From assembly GCA_017893485.1 (NCBI GenBank), contig JACEHZ010000204.1:248001-312000 (forward strand): DNA of 64,000 bases. Direction: 5' to 3'. The DNA is from Hemerocallis citrina (Eukaryota; Streptophyta; Magnoliopsida; Asparagales; Asphodelaceae). Of this stretch, positions 23,984-32,637 are shown piece by piece. The notes under the pieces are model-generated. The model saw nothing but the letters and a program-made list of their open reading frames with translations. It had not been told where the DNA came from and did not search any database. Every line of letters starts with the position of its first letter. Position 1 is the stretch's first letter. Both the position numbers and the translations under genes were made by a program.

Positions 23984-24761
23984 ATGCAGGTCTCTTACTA
24001 TCTCCTCCCTCCTCTCCTCTTCCTCCTCACCTTCACCACCCTCTCCCACGGCGCCGCCAACCAACAATACGCCAACTGCGCACCCTTCGAGTACGCATGC
24101 GGAACCGCAAACATCAACATCTCCTACCCGTTTGAGCTGAGCGGCTCCACAAGCCGACCCAACTACTGCGGCTACCCGGGCTACATCCTCACCTGCTCCT
24201 CCGACAACAAGACCCTCTCCATCACCATCAACAACCACCAATACCAAGTCCTGAAAATCGACTACACCAACCAGCTCCTCCTCCTTGTTGACTCCGACCT
24301 CGCCAACGACCCCTGCACCTACTCCAACTCTTCCATCTCCAACTCCAATCTCTTCCAGTTCTCGGATCGAGATCAGAATGTGACTATATACTTCAACTGC
24401 TCCTCTCAGACAACTACGCAAGATCCGTCCATAGTGGATACCAGGTGTGCTCTGGGTATTCGCTCCTACTATCAGGTAAACAATGGGAGCATGGACAGTG
24501 TTTTGACCACCGGGTGTTCTAAATCTGTGCAAATCCCGATGTCGTCATCGGCGGCGGCGGATTTGGAGAGCGGGAAGGCGGGAGGGTTGACGCAGGCGCT
24601 GCAGGAGGGGTTCTACTTGGGGTGGACGGTTGGGTCGGGTTGGTGCAGCGGGTGTATGGATTCCGGTGGGTATTGCGGGTCTAAAGGTACTGGTGCATCA
24701 TCCCTTGCAGATCATACTTGCTTCTGTCCGAATGGGACCTCCATCGATTCTTGCAATTCAG
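23984..24761 (+). CDS. LRK10L: LRK10L-type receptor, extracellular exon (GUB_WAK + WAK_assoc)
   Basis: The ATG opens a hydrophobic signal peptide (residues 1-24, ending SHGAA). A GUB_WAK_bind domain follows (about 30-100: CAPFEYACG, ISYPFEL, YCGYPGYILTC). Next is a WAK_assoc domain (about 120-258) with paired cysteines (WCSGCMDSGGYCGS, CFCPNGT) and N-glycosylation sites. Such domains are thought to bind cell-wall carbohydrate at the plasma membrane. A donor (TTCAG|GTGATC) ends the exon in phase 1 after 259 codons, matching the phase of the linker exon at 32602 and the kinase exon at 38658. Without splicing the frame stops at 24803-24805, giving a secreted 273-residue protein. The first half is strikingly C-rich compared with its surroundings. 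The sequence resembles the LRK10L-1 subgroup, whereas the downstream kinase looks like LRK10L-2/PR5K, so it may be a neighbouring gene that lost its own kinase. Confidence 0.85.
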
Positions 24762-24805
24762 GTGATCAGGGTATTTTTAATTTGACTAGAGTTTGGGATA
24801 TTTAG

Positions 24806-25260
24806 ATGTTCTTTTTCAGATTCTTTTGCATAGAACCTCTTAATTGACGTGTATTCGCCAAGAAGTTCCAGAATTGTTGGAATTTTCTATTAGACCAATC
24901 CTCTAATTTAATACTACAATGACCCAATTTGGAAATTTCTGCCCAAGATCTAAGTAATTATGGGAAAATAGCTAACAATTTAGGTGTTCAATGCCAAAAT
25001 TTGGGTATTTAGCGTATAAGAATAGGAATTTTGGGTTTGTGCTTCAGTCGAGCAAACCTAAATTTTGGGTTTTCAAACTTTAAAATTGACGATAGATAAT
25101 TCCTCGTAAAAAAAAAAAAATTAGAAATTAGAAATTGAACGGACGATGTATAATTTCTCGTGCTCATTTTTTTTTTAAATAATAAAAAAAAAACGGGAAA
25201 TGATTTTCTATGTAAACATATTTAAGTATACATATTTAACAGGCTTATACTGAGGAGACC
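24806..25260. other. Intron or 3' flank of the receptor exon
   Basis: This is AT-rich sequence with two poly-A runs (about 25108-25120 and 25189). I see no coding signal. It would be intron 1 in the three-exon model or the 3' UTR and flank in the two-gene model. Confidence 0.5.
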
Positions 25261-25552
25261 TAATATTCAATTTCCTTTCAGTGTCACGCTACTGCCACTT
25301 TCTCCTCTACTTGCTTCTTTCTGCATTGTTTCTCTGAAATCTGTGTATTAGTATTAAGGGGACAATCAATCGAGGTATCTGCTTCTTGATGAATACTTAA
25401 TTACACCAAGAAATTGGTTATCCCAGATTTCTCACTTGGAGATTTCTTAGTTGACGTGATAAGTACTCTTCATTTGCTTTTGATGTTGAGTTACTACTAC
25501 TATCTCCTCTATCTACTTCTATCAATCTTTTCTAATTCTTGTCCGACATACA

Positions 25553-25666
25553 ACTTTTCATGTGGAAACTACCCCATTGATATTCAATACCTGTTGTCAA
25601 CTAACCGGTACTTTTCATGTGGAAACTACCCCATTGATATTCAATACCTGTTGTCAACTAACCGGT
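25553..25666. repeat. Perfect 57-bp tandem duplication in the GUB_WAK fragment
   Basis: 25553-25609 and 25610-25666 are identical, each encoding 19 codons that include SCGNYPIDIQYLL. The duplication keeps the frame and is recent, because there is no divergence. Confidence 0.95.
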
Positions 25667-25704
25667 CTCAGTGCCGAGGGCTTAATGTTATCTATTGCAT
25701 GAAC

Positions 25705-26107
25705 TGTAGGTCCCGCCACAAAAGATCATGCACTCATGCATGCAACGTTTGGTGCATGCTGATACATGACAACGTTTGGTGCAAGCATGGTGTCTCTTCC
25801 GAAGCATGGTGTCTTTTCCGAAGCATGGTGTCTCTTCCAAAGCATGGTGTTTCTTCCGAAGCATGGTGTCTTTTCCGAAACATGGTGTCTCTTCGAAAGC
25901 ATGGTGTCTCTTCCCCTCCTATAAATTCTCACTATTTTCTTCATTTGAAGACACACTCAACTGAAGAGAAAAATAGAGATTGATAGCCACAGAGAGCTTA
26001 TAAAGTATTGAGAGTTTTTTATTTGTAAATCTTTTGAGATTGAGAAATAATATTTGTGTTGTTTTCTTCTCAAATTTATCTCTGTTGTTTTTCTCTCGAT
26101 CCTAACA
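25705..26107 (+). repeat. 5' LTR of copia 3
   Basis: The LTR is 403 bp. It contains seven 19-bp tandem units (25784-25916) and then a TATA-like CCTATAAATTC at about 25917 that should place the transcript start near 25950. The promoter repeats thus lie in U3 just upstream of the TATA box. Confidence 0.93.
25784..25916. repeat. Seven 19-bp repeats in the U3 of copia 3
   Basis: The unit is AGCATGGTGTCTCTTCCGA, with one- or two-base variants. Seven units end immediately before the TATA-like motif. The 3' LTR has the same seven units (30307 onwards) with different variants and a one-base deletion. Such repeats in U3 commonly act as enhancer units, as in Tnt1-type elements. That role is inferred. 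Confidence 0.9.
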
Positions 26108-26109
26108 AG

Positions 26110-26121
26110 TGGTATCAGAGC
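26110..26121 (+). promoter_or_regulatory. tRNA-Met primer binding site of copia 3
   Basis: TGGTATCAGAGC begins two bases after the 5' LTR and is complementary to the 3' end of initiator tRNA-Met, the usual primer for plant copia minus-strand synthesis. Confidence 0.93.
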
Positions 26122-26162
26122 GAGGTTGAGTTGTTGAGTGCCAAAAGCCTTTGCAGATCAAG

Positions 26163-29100
26163 ATGTCGATGGAGGAATCAATACCATCATCATCATTTGG
26201 AGCCATGATCAAGCTTACTGCCACCAACTATACACTTTGGAGACCTCGGATGGAAGATCTCCTAAGTTGTAAAGATCTCTTTGATCCTATTGAGGAGAAG
26301 GGAGAGAGACCTGAAGCTACCAATGAGGCGGACTGGAAGAAGATGAACAGGAAAACGATCGGTCAGATTCGACAGTGGATCGATCACAGTGTCTTCCATC
26401 ATGTTGCCCAGGAGACGGATGTTTTTGCCCTTTGGAAGAAGCTGGCGGATATGTACCAGGCCAAGATAGCTCGAAATAAGGCCCTGCTGATGAGACGGTT
26501 GGTGAACCTGAAGCTACAGGGAGGAACTTCTGTAGCAGAACACACCAGCGAGTTTCAGAGCCTGGTGAATCAGCTATCTTCAGTGGAGTTACCACTTGAA
26601 GATGAGTTACAGGCACTTCTACTTCTCAGCTCTCTTCCAGACAGTTGGGAGACATTGGTGGTCTCCCTCAGCAACTCGGCTTCGACTGGCAATCTTACCA
26701 TGTCTATGGTTAAGGATGCCCTATTCAATGAGGAAGCTCGGAGAAAGGACGTTGGCACAGAAGCACAAGCCTGCGTCACAGAAGTCCGTGGGAGACAGCG
26801 AGAGGAAGATCGAGGCAGGTGGAGAGGCAGGAGCCAAAGCAGAGGCAGATCGAGAGGCAAATCAAGTGATGGGAGGAGGCCTGCATACAACTGCTATTAC
26901 TGTGGCAAACCAGGCCACATGAAAAGAAATTGTTGGAAGTTACAAAAGCAAGGCGGTCAGGGAAGGTCACAACCAAAGAAGGAAGGAGATGCACAAGTCA
27001 CAGTACTAGAAGATGTGGCTCTTTGCTCTCATGAGGATGAGACATGCCTCCATGTGTCGAATCAGGGCGTAGAATGGGTGGTAGATACTGCAGCATCTTG
27101 CCATGCCACTCCTCGAAAGGACATCTTCACGACGTACAAAGCTGGAGACTTTGGCTCGGTGAAGATGGGCAATTCTAGCTTTGCTAAGATTGTCGGAATT
27201 GGTGACGTTTGGATGCAGACTGATGCCGGGTGCACAATCACACTGCAGGATGTTCGCCATGTACCTGAACTTCGACAAAATCTTCTTTCGGTGAGAGCCC
27301 TAGATGAAAAGGGCTATGATAACCGTTTTTGCAATGGCTCGTGGAGGATGCTGAAAGGTGTAATGGTGATCGCTCGTGGACATCTCTGCAGCACTTTGTA
27401 CAAGACTCATGTGAAGATCAATGTGGAGAGTCTCAATATTGTTGAACATGAAGCTTCGCAGAAACTGTGGCACCAGAGACTCGGTCACATGAGTGAGAAA
27501 GGTTTATCAACCTTGATGAAGGAAAATCTTATCTCCATTACCAAGAATGCAGAACTTCAACCTTGCAGCAGCTGTTTATTTGGCAAGCAGCGAAGAGTCT
27601 CTTTTAGTTCCTCTTCGACAAGAAGATCAGAGTTGCTCAGTCTGATACATTCTGATGTTTGCGGTCCCATGGAGGTGGAGTCGCTAGGCGGTAACAAATA
27701 CTTTCTGACATTTATTGATGATGCTTCTCGGAAGGTGTGGGTGTATTTTCTGAAGACAAAAGATCAGGTCTTGGAAATCTTCAAATCATTTCATGCCATG
27801 GTAGAGCGTGAAACTGGGAACAAGCTGAAGTACCTTCGCTCAGATAACGGAGGCGAGTATACATCCAGGAGTTTTGATGCCTATTGCAAGAGTCAGGGCA
27901 TTCGGCACGAGAAGATGGTTCCACGTACCCCGCAACACAATGGGGTAGCAGAAAGAATGAACCGAACAATCATGGAAAGAGTCAGAAGTATGCTCAGCAC
28001 AGCAAAGCTGCCAAAGCCATTTTGGGGAGAAGCTGTTCGCACCGCCTGCTACTTGATCAATCGTTCTCCATCAGTCCCGCTGAATTTCAACATCTCGGAG
28101 AAGAAATGGACCGGCAAAAACCCCTCCTACTCTCACCTGAGGACATTTGGATGTCTGGCTTATGCACATGTCTCAAAGGAGCTCAGGCAGAAGCTCGATG
28201 CGAGAACCATTCCATGCATTTTCATAGGCTATGGAGACGAGGAGTTTGGATACAGGCTATGGGATCTAAAGACGAAGAAGCCCATCAGAAGTAGAGACGT
28301 GGTGTTCCATGAAAATCAGACATATGGGGACACTGAAAAGCCTACAATTGCTGAAAGTCCTGTCAGTACTCAGGACTTTGTTCCAGATACAGTACCAGTA
28401 CAAGCTGCCGCAGATGATGATGTGTCTGATCAAGAACTAGAAGCAGAACCAGAGGAGGAGGAAGAAGGGATTGATGAGCCTGGGGAGCCGCAACCTTTCA
28501 CAGCTGCAGAACCAGTACAAGATAATGATACACCGCCTGAGACGAGTGAGCCTCAGCTACGTAGATCTGAAAGAGGCCATGTTCCGTCTACTAAATATCC
28601 AGAATCAGAGTACATTCTTCTTACTGATGAAGGGGAGCCAGAGAATTTCCAGGAAGCATTGTCTCATCCATACAAAGACAACTGGCTGCACGCTATGCGG
28701 GATGAGATGGACTCTTTAGAGAAGAACCAAACCTACGATTTGGTTAAGCTTCCAGGAGGGAAGAAGGCACTAAAGAACAAGTGGGTATTCAAGCTCAAGA
28801 AAGATGGCAGCGGAAAGGTGGTGAAGCACAAAGCTCGGCTAGTGGTCAAAGGATTCCTTCAGAAGAAAGGCATCGATTTTGGTGAGATTTTTTCTCCAGT
28901 TGTAAAGATGACTTCAATCCGAGTCATGCTCGGATTAGCAGCTAGCCTAGACTTGGAGCTTGAACAAATGGATGTGAATACTGCATTTCTTCACGGTGAT
29001 CTGCATGAAGAAATTTACATGGAGCAGCCAGAGGGATACGAGGTTCCAGGGAAAGAGAATCTCGTATGTAAGCTGAAGAAGAGTTTGTATGGCCTCAAGC

Positions 29101-30194
29101 AAGCACCAAGGCAATGGTACAAGAAGTTTGATTCATTCATGGTGAGTCAAGGCTACAAGAGGACTGCTGCAGATCAATGCGTCTACATTCAAAGGTCCCC
29201 TGATGGAAATTTCATTGCACTGTTACTATATGTCGATGACATGTTGGTCGTCGGACAAGATGCAGTGAAGATCAGACAGCTGAAGATAGAACTCTCTAAG
29301 GTCTTTGATATGAAGGACCTTGGGCCAGCTCAGCAGATTTTAGGTATGAACATCTCTCGAGACAGAAAGGGCCGAAGATTGTGGTTATCTCAAGAGAAAT
29401 ATGTTGAACGGGTGATCAAGCGATTCAACATGGAGGGTGCCAAGCCAGTTAGCATCCCACTGGCTAATCATTTCAAGTTGAGCAAGAGTTCGTGTCCCTC
29501 ATCCAGGAAAGAGATCGAGGAAATGGAAGTTGTGCCTTATTCTTCAGCGGTTGGAAGTCTGATGTATGCAATGGTGTGTACGAGGCCGGATATTGCACAT
29601 GCAGTGGGTGTGGCAAGCAGATTTCTCTCCAATCCAGGAAATGAGCATTGGGAGGCTGTTAAGTGGATTCTCAGGTATCTTAAGGGTACTTCAAAGATAT
29701 GTTTGTGTTACGGGGGAGCTGATCCGGTTTTGGAAGGCTATACAGATGCAGATATGGCCGGAGATCTTGATGGTAGAAAATCGACTTCTGGTTTTATCTA
29801 CACTTTTGCAGGGGGAGCTGTGTCATGGCAGTCAAGGTTGCAGAAGTGCGTTGCACTATCTACGACAGAAGCAGAGTACATTGCTGCCGCTGAAGCTGGC
29901 AAGAAGATGTTGTGGTTAAAGCGATTTCTACAAGAACTTGGGATCAAACAGAATGACTATAAGGTACATTGTGACAGTCAGAGTGCTCTGGATTTGAGCA
30001 AGAATTCAATGTACCATTCCCGAACAAAACATATTGATATTCGCTATCACTGGATACGCGAGGTGATGGATCAACAATTGTTGAAACTGATGAAGATCCA
30101 CACGAAGGAGAATCCAGCAGACATGTTGACAAAGATTGTGTCTCGGGAGAAACTAGAGTTATGCAGAGACATAACTGGAATGGATGAAAGATGA
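26163..30194 (+). CDS. Copia gag-pol polyprotein, intact (1343 aa)
   Basis: A single open frame runs from the ATG at 26163. The gag helical region covers about residues 15-210 (TNYTLWRPRMEDLL, LLLLSSLPDSW). A basic stretch precedes the CCHC knuckle CYYCGKPGHMKRNC at about 245. The protease has DTAASCH at about 308, with Ala where many have Gly. Integrase has H-H-C-C (WHQRLGHMS, CSSCLFGK) and the D-D-E core (HSDVCGPM, RSDNGGEY, PQHNGVAER), from about 440 to 640. An acidic linker (EAEPEEEEEG) follows. RT carries LLYVDDMLVVG at about 1025. RNase H carries DADMAGD, STTEAEYIA and the HCDSQSALDL region to the C-terminus. Length and order match autonomous Tork-lineage elements. All catalytic motifs are readable. 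The frame has no stops, unusual among the retroelements of this window. Confidence 0.95.
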   Translation: MSMEESIPSSSFGAMIKLTATNYTLWRPRMEDLLSCKDLFDPIEEKGERPEATNEADWKKMNRKTIGQIRQWIDHSVFHHVAQETDVFALWKKLADMYQAKIARNKALLMRRLVNLKLQGGTSVAEHTSEFQSLVNQLSSVELPLEDELQALLLLSSLPDSWETLVVSLSNSASTGNLTMSMVKDALFNEEARRKDVGTEAQACVTEVRGRQREEDRGRWRGRSQSRGRSRGKSSDGRRPAYNCYYCGKPGHMKRNCWKLQKQGGQGRSQPKKEGDAQVTVLEDVALCSHEDETCLHVSNQGVEWVVDTAASCHATPRKDIFTTYKAGDFGSVKMGNSSFAKIVGIGDVWMQTDAGCTITLQDVRHVPELRQNLLSVRALDEKGYDNRFCNGSWRMLKGVMVIARGHLCSTLYKTHVKINVESLNIVEHEASQKLWHQRLGHMSEKGLSTLMKENLISITKNAELQPCSSCLFGKQRRVSFSSSSTRRSELLSLIHSDVCGPMEVESLGGNKYFLTFIDDASRKVWVYFLKTKDQVLEIFKSFHAMVERETGNKLKYLRSDNGGEYTSRSFDAYCKSQGIRHEKMVPRTPQHNGVAERMNRTIMERVRSMLSTAKLPKPFWGEAVRTACYLINRSPSVPLNFNISEKKWTGKNPSYSHLRTFGCLAYAHVSKELRQKLDARTIPCIFIGYGDEEFGYRLWDLKTKKPIRSRDVVFHENQTYGDTEKPTIAESPVSTQDFVPDTVPVQAAADDDVSDQELEAEPEEEEEGIDEPGEPQPFTAAEPVQDNDTPPETSEPQLRRSERGHVPSTKYPESEYILLTDEGEPENFQEALSHPYKDNWLHAMRDEMDSLEKNQTYDLVKLPGGKKALKNKWVFKLKKDGSGKVVKHKARLVVKGFLQKKGIDFGEIFSPVVKMTSIRVMLGLAASLDLELEQMDVNTAFLHGDLHEEIYMEQPEGYEVPGKENLVCKLKKSLYGLKQAPRQWYKKFDSFMVSQGYKRTAADQCVYIQRSPDGNFIALLLYVDDMLVVGQDAVKIRQLKIELSKVFDMKDLGPAQQILGMNISRDRKGRRLWLSQEKYVERVIKRFNMEGAKPVSIPLANHFKLSKSSCPSSRKEIEEMEVVPYSSAVGSLMYAMVCTRPDIAHAVGVASRFLSNPGNEHWEAVKWILRYLKGTSKICLCYGGADPVLEGYTDADMAGDLDGRKSTSGFIYTFAGGAVSWQSRLQKCVALSTTEAEYIAAAEAGKKMLWLKRFLQELGIKQNDYKVHCDSQSALDLSKNSMYHSRTKHIDIRYHWIREVMDQQLLKLMKIHTKENPADMLTKIVSREKLELCRDITGMDER

Positions 30195-30227
30195 CGATTG
30201 GTGCAGATGTGGCGTGAGGGGGAGAAT

Positions 30228-30628
30228 TGTAGGTCCCGCCACAAAAGATCATGCACTCATGCATGCAACGTTTGGTGCATGCTGATGCATGACAACGTTT
30301 GGTGCAAGCATGGTGTCTCTTCCGAAGCATGGTGTCTCTTCCGAAGCATGGTGTCTTTTCCGAAGCATGGTGTCTCTTCCGAAGCTGGTGTCTTTTCCGA
30401 AACATGGTGTCTCTTCGAAAGCATGGTGTCTCTTCCCCTCCTATAAATTCTCACTATTTTCTTCATTTGAAGACACACTCAACTGAAGAGAAAAATAGAG
30501 ATTGATAGCCACAGAGAGCTTATAAAGTATTGAGAATTTTTTTTTGTAAATCTTTTGAGATTGAGAAATAATATTTGTGTTGTTTTCTTCTCAAATTTAT
30601 CTCTGTTGTTTTTCTCTCGATCCTAACA
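30228..30628 (+). repeat. 3' LTR of copia 3
   Basis: The LTR is 401 bp and nearly identical to the 5' LTR. Roughly seven differences, mostly in the 19-bp repeats, indicate a fairly recent insertion. It is preceded by the purine tract at about 30214-30227. Confidence 0.93.
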
Positions 30629-30851
30629 TGAACCTTGTGCCTATGCTCAAATTATATGACCAAGGATTCCTCTGCCCTCTGTGGAACAGCTCCTACTCCG
30701 ATTGGAGTGATAATCCATGAACTCAGGCTCAGTTCCTAATTCCAAGGATCAAACTGCGTGTTCCACTATGATTTCCACTCCCCCATCCCTAAATTCAATG
30801 TGACTAATCACAGTCACGCTTGTTAAACTTACTAGAAGTTGAAGCAAAACA

Positions 30852-31133
30852 TTTTAAAGACCTTACTAGACCAAAACTCCGAAGTTGTGGTAAGGGATTG
30901 AGGGATAGTATTACATTAATTGTAACATGCCTCCACAAGGTTGAGAGTTCATAGGAGCTAGTAACTGGACTCTACGTAGCGTTATGTTCTTCTTAAAATC
31001 TCTGCTTTAATAGATATAGTTGATGGAAATTGAAAATGAGTTGCTCTGATGCCATTTTAAAGATTCTGCCAATAGACAAAAGCTCTGAAGTTGTGGTAAG
31101 GGTCGAGGGTTTAGTATTATATTAATTCTAGCA
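30852..31133 (-). mobile_element. TRIM retroelement (two ~78-bp LTRs)
   Basis: On the minus strand the 5' LTR (31133 down to 31055) starts TGCTAGAATTAATATAA. It is followed by TGGCATCAGAGC (31054-31043), a tRNA-Met primer site with one change. After about 115 bp of non-coding internal sequence comes a purine-rich TTGTGGAGGCA and a second LTR (30927 down to 30852, starting TGTTACAATTAATG). The tiny size and absence of coding define it as a TRIM. The LTRs are clearly diverged, so it is old. Confidence 0.75.
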
Positions 31134-31406
31134 AAATAGAAACACACATTGATATCTACTTTGAAGTTTATACTCTTTATGGACTTCTCTATTTCTGCCT
31201 TAATGTGTAATACTCCCTTCTCTTCTTGAATGCTTCCAATATTGACTTACTACTACTACAACTTCCCTCTTTTGATTCAACCAATCTTTTCTTGTGGAAA
31301 CTCCACCCCTGAATCCAGTATCGGTTAATAACCCGTCTCTTAAAACGGATTGTGTGATTATGATGTGTCCATCAATCAATTTTGAGCTTTTTCCTTAATA
31401 AAGTTT
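31134..31406 (+). pseudogene. Third, short LRK10L extracellular fragment
   Basis: 31220-31330 resembles the leader and GUB_WAK start of copies A and B (TTACTACTACTACAA, then TTGTGGAAACTCCACCCC, the SCGN region), with stops soon after. The rest is uninformative. It suggests repeated local duplication of the same exon. Confidence 0.5.
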
Positions 31407-31532
31407 GTTAAATATTATAGTCCCACGTTGGGTATTGTGCTAGTTTTGTATTTGGTTTACTCCTATATATAGGAGATATTGTACTCAGTTATTTCTCAAT
31501 TCAATAATCAGTATTGTTTTCATATCTTAACA
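31407..31532 (+). mobile_element. Copia solo LTR (126 bp)
   Basis: It begins TGTTAAATATTATAGTCCCA and ends ATATCTTAACA, with a perfect 5-bp TSD AAGTT (31402-31406 and 31533-31537). It is related to the LTRs of copia 1 and copia 2, including the CTCCTATATATAGGAG palindrome, so it is a solo LTR of that family. Confidence 0.9.
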
Positions 31533-31589
31533 AAGTTAATAGAAATTGAAGCCAATGGGAAACAGTTTCTCTCAATATTCTCTTTTGTG

Positions 31590-32480
31590 TGAGTTTACTA
31601 GATATTTCTCCTCTATTTGCTTATTTCCATATTGTTTCTCTGAAATTTGTGTATCAGTTTTAGGGCAATCGTTCAAGGTTTCTGCTTCTTTATGACCTAA
31701 TTACGCCAATAAATTGGTTATACCAGATTTCTTGCTGGGAAATTTCATAGTGGGAGTGATATGTACTCTTCTTATTTTACTTAGGACGTAGGCTCTGTTT
31801 GCTTCTACCGATCTTTGCTAATTTGTGTTTGATATACAAACTTTTCATGTGGAAACTACACCAATGAAATCCAATTCACATTCTCAACTAACTGGTCCCA
31901 GTGCCAAAGGCTTCATATCATCTATTGCATGAAACTTGTGCCGATGCTCAAATTGTATGGCCCAGGATCATTCTACCCTGTATGGAACATCTCCTCCCCT
32001 CATTCGAGTCTTATATTCCATGATCTTTAACTCAGCTCGTGCTTCTAATAATCAAACTGTGTATTCCTCTATAATTTCCACTCCCATTCCAAAATTCGAT
32101 GTCACTAATCTTAGTCAGCATGCATGCTCGAATCAAGTATTCTTCAATTGTAAGCCAAACGGTTATGGTTACTGTCATGACCTTTTCAAAGAGTTTTTAT
32201 AATCTTTCTTACTGCAAAGACTATATGCCCCATTACTCGAATAATTTGGCGGATCAAAGTCAAAATATTACTGGTTTTCCTACATACTGTTCAAAGTCTG
32301 GCGGGATTTGGTTTGATTAGGAGCTCTCATTTGACGAAGCTGATGGCAATGTTGCTTTCATGTCTGCTGGGTTTTAAAAAAAGTGGTCCCTGTTTCCAGA
32401 TTCCTTCAGTTGCCAAATAGTAGGTGGCGATTCTGGTAATCCAGTGCCAAGGAATAATACCAAGTATACAATTTGATTGT
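31590..32480 (+). pseudogene. Broken LRK10L extracellular exon, copy B
   Basis: It aligns with copy A from the leader (about 31612) through the GUB_WAK region (TTTTCATGTGGAAACTAC at about 31843; CAGTGCCAAAGGCTTCAT at about 31901) and continues through a WAK_assoc-like part. That part includes a Cys-Lys-Ser-Gly-Gly-Ile-Trp-Phe stretch near 32300 and a VPRNN stretch near 32447. Stops and frameshifts interrupt it several times (for example near 32200, 32318 and 32376). It lies just upstream of the linker exon at 32602 and is probably the original first exon of the kinase gene, now dead. Confidence 0.75.
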
Positions 32481-32601
32481 GTTGTTCTTGTTTTAGATTT
32501 TTACTGAAAACAGTATGTGAAGTCACTGAATCATGGAACTTAATGTTTTTTTTTTATTCAATTGATCCTATTCTAACATCTTCATGAAATTGATACTGCA
32601 G

Positions 32602-32637
32602 GTAGCGGGAATTCCCAGAGCAAGAATGTGATAATAG
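32602..32637 (+). CDS. LRK10L: LRK10L linker exon (36 bp)
   Basis: ACTGCAG|GT starts and ATAG|GTAATG ends a 36-base exon. It encodes, from a split Gly codon, SGNSQSKNVIIG. A short polar linker ending in N-V-I-I-G just before the membrane segment is the usual small exon of LRK10L-2 genes. Phase 1 at both ends fits the upstream extracellular exon (23984-24761) and the kinase exon (38658). Splice sites are canonical. Confidence 0.8.

Larger units (their letters stand above)
25705..30628 (+). mobile_element. Copia 3: complete Tork-like LTR retrotransposon
   Basis: The two LTRs (25705-26107 and 30228-30628) are about 98% alike and begin TGTAGGTCCCGCC and end CCTAACA. A perfect TSD (TGAAC at 25700-25704 and 30629-30633) flanks the element. 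It has a tRNA-Met primer site, a purine tract (GTGAGGGGGAGAA) and one uninterrupted gag-pol. It sits in broken LRK10L copy A. All structural parts are present, so it may still be able to move. Confidence 0.95.
25265..30840 (+). pseudogene. Broken LRK10L extracellular exon, copy A (split by copia 3)
   Basis: Fragments at 25265-25704 and 30634-30840 are contiguous once the copia element is removed. They align with copy B at 31590-32120. A hydrophobic leader (LLLMLSYYYYLLYLLLSIF) is followed by TYNFSCGNYPIDIQYLLSTN, a GUB_WAK_bind start. The frame then contains a 57-bp tandem duplication and, after the insertion site, several stops. No donor site was found. It is a dead duplicate of an LRK10L-2-type exon, the type expected to go with the downstream kinase. 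Confidence 0.75.

Noticed and set aside
23978..24532. 184-aa minus-strand ORF opposite the receptor exon
   Set aside because: It is a shadow frame of the C-rich coding exon, with a low-complexity Gly/Val/Glu product and no domain.
24762..24805. Natural stop of a secreted receptor at 24805
   Set aside because: Not fully excluded, but a canonical donor at 24762 in the family-typical position and phase makes splicing more likely; kept as an alternative.
25784..25916. CRISPR-like array (regular 19-bp repeats)
   Set aside because: There are no spacers, the repeats are directly adjacent, the same array occurs in both LTRs, and the genome is a plant.
26151..26162. Start of copia gag-pol at a TTG at 26151
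   Set aside because: It is a non-ATG codon right after the primer-site region; the ATG at 26163 is in frame and fits gag N-termini.
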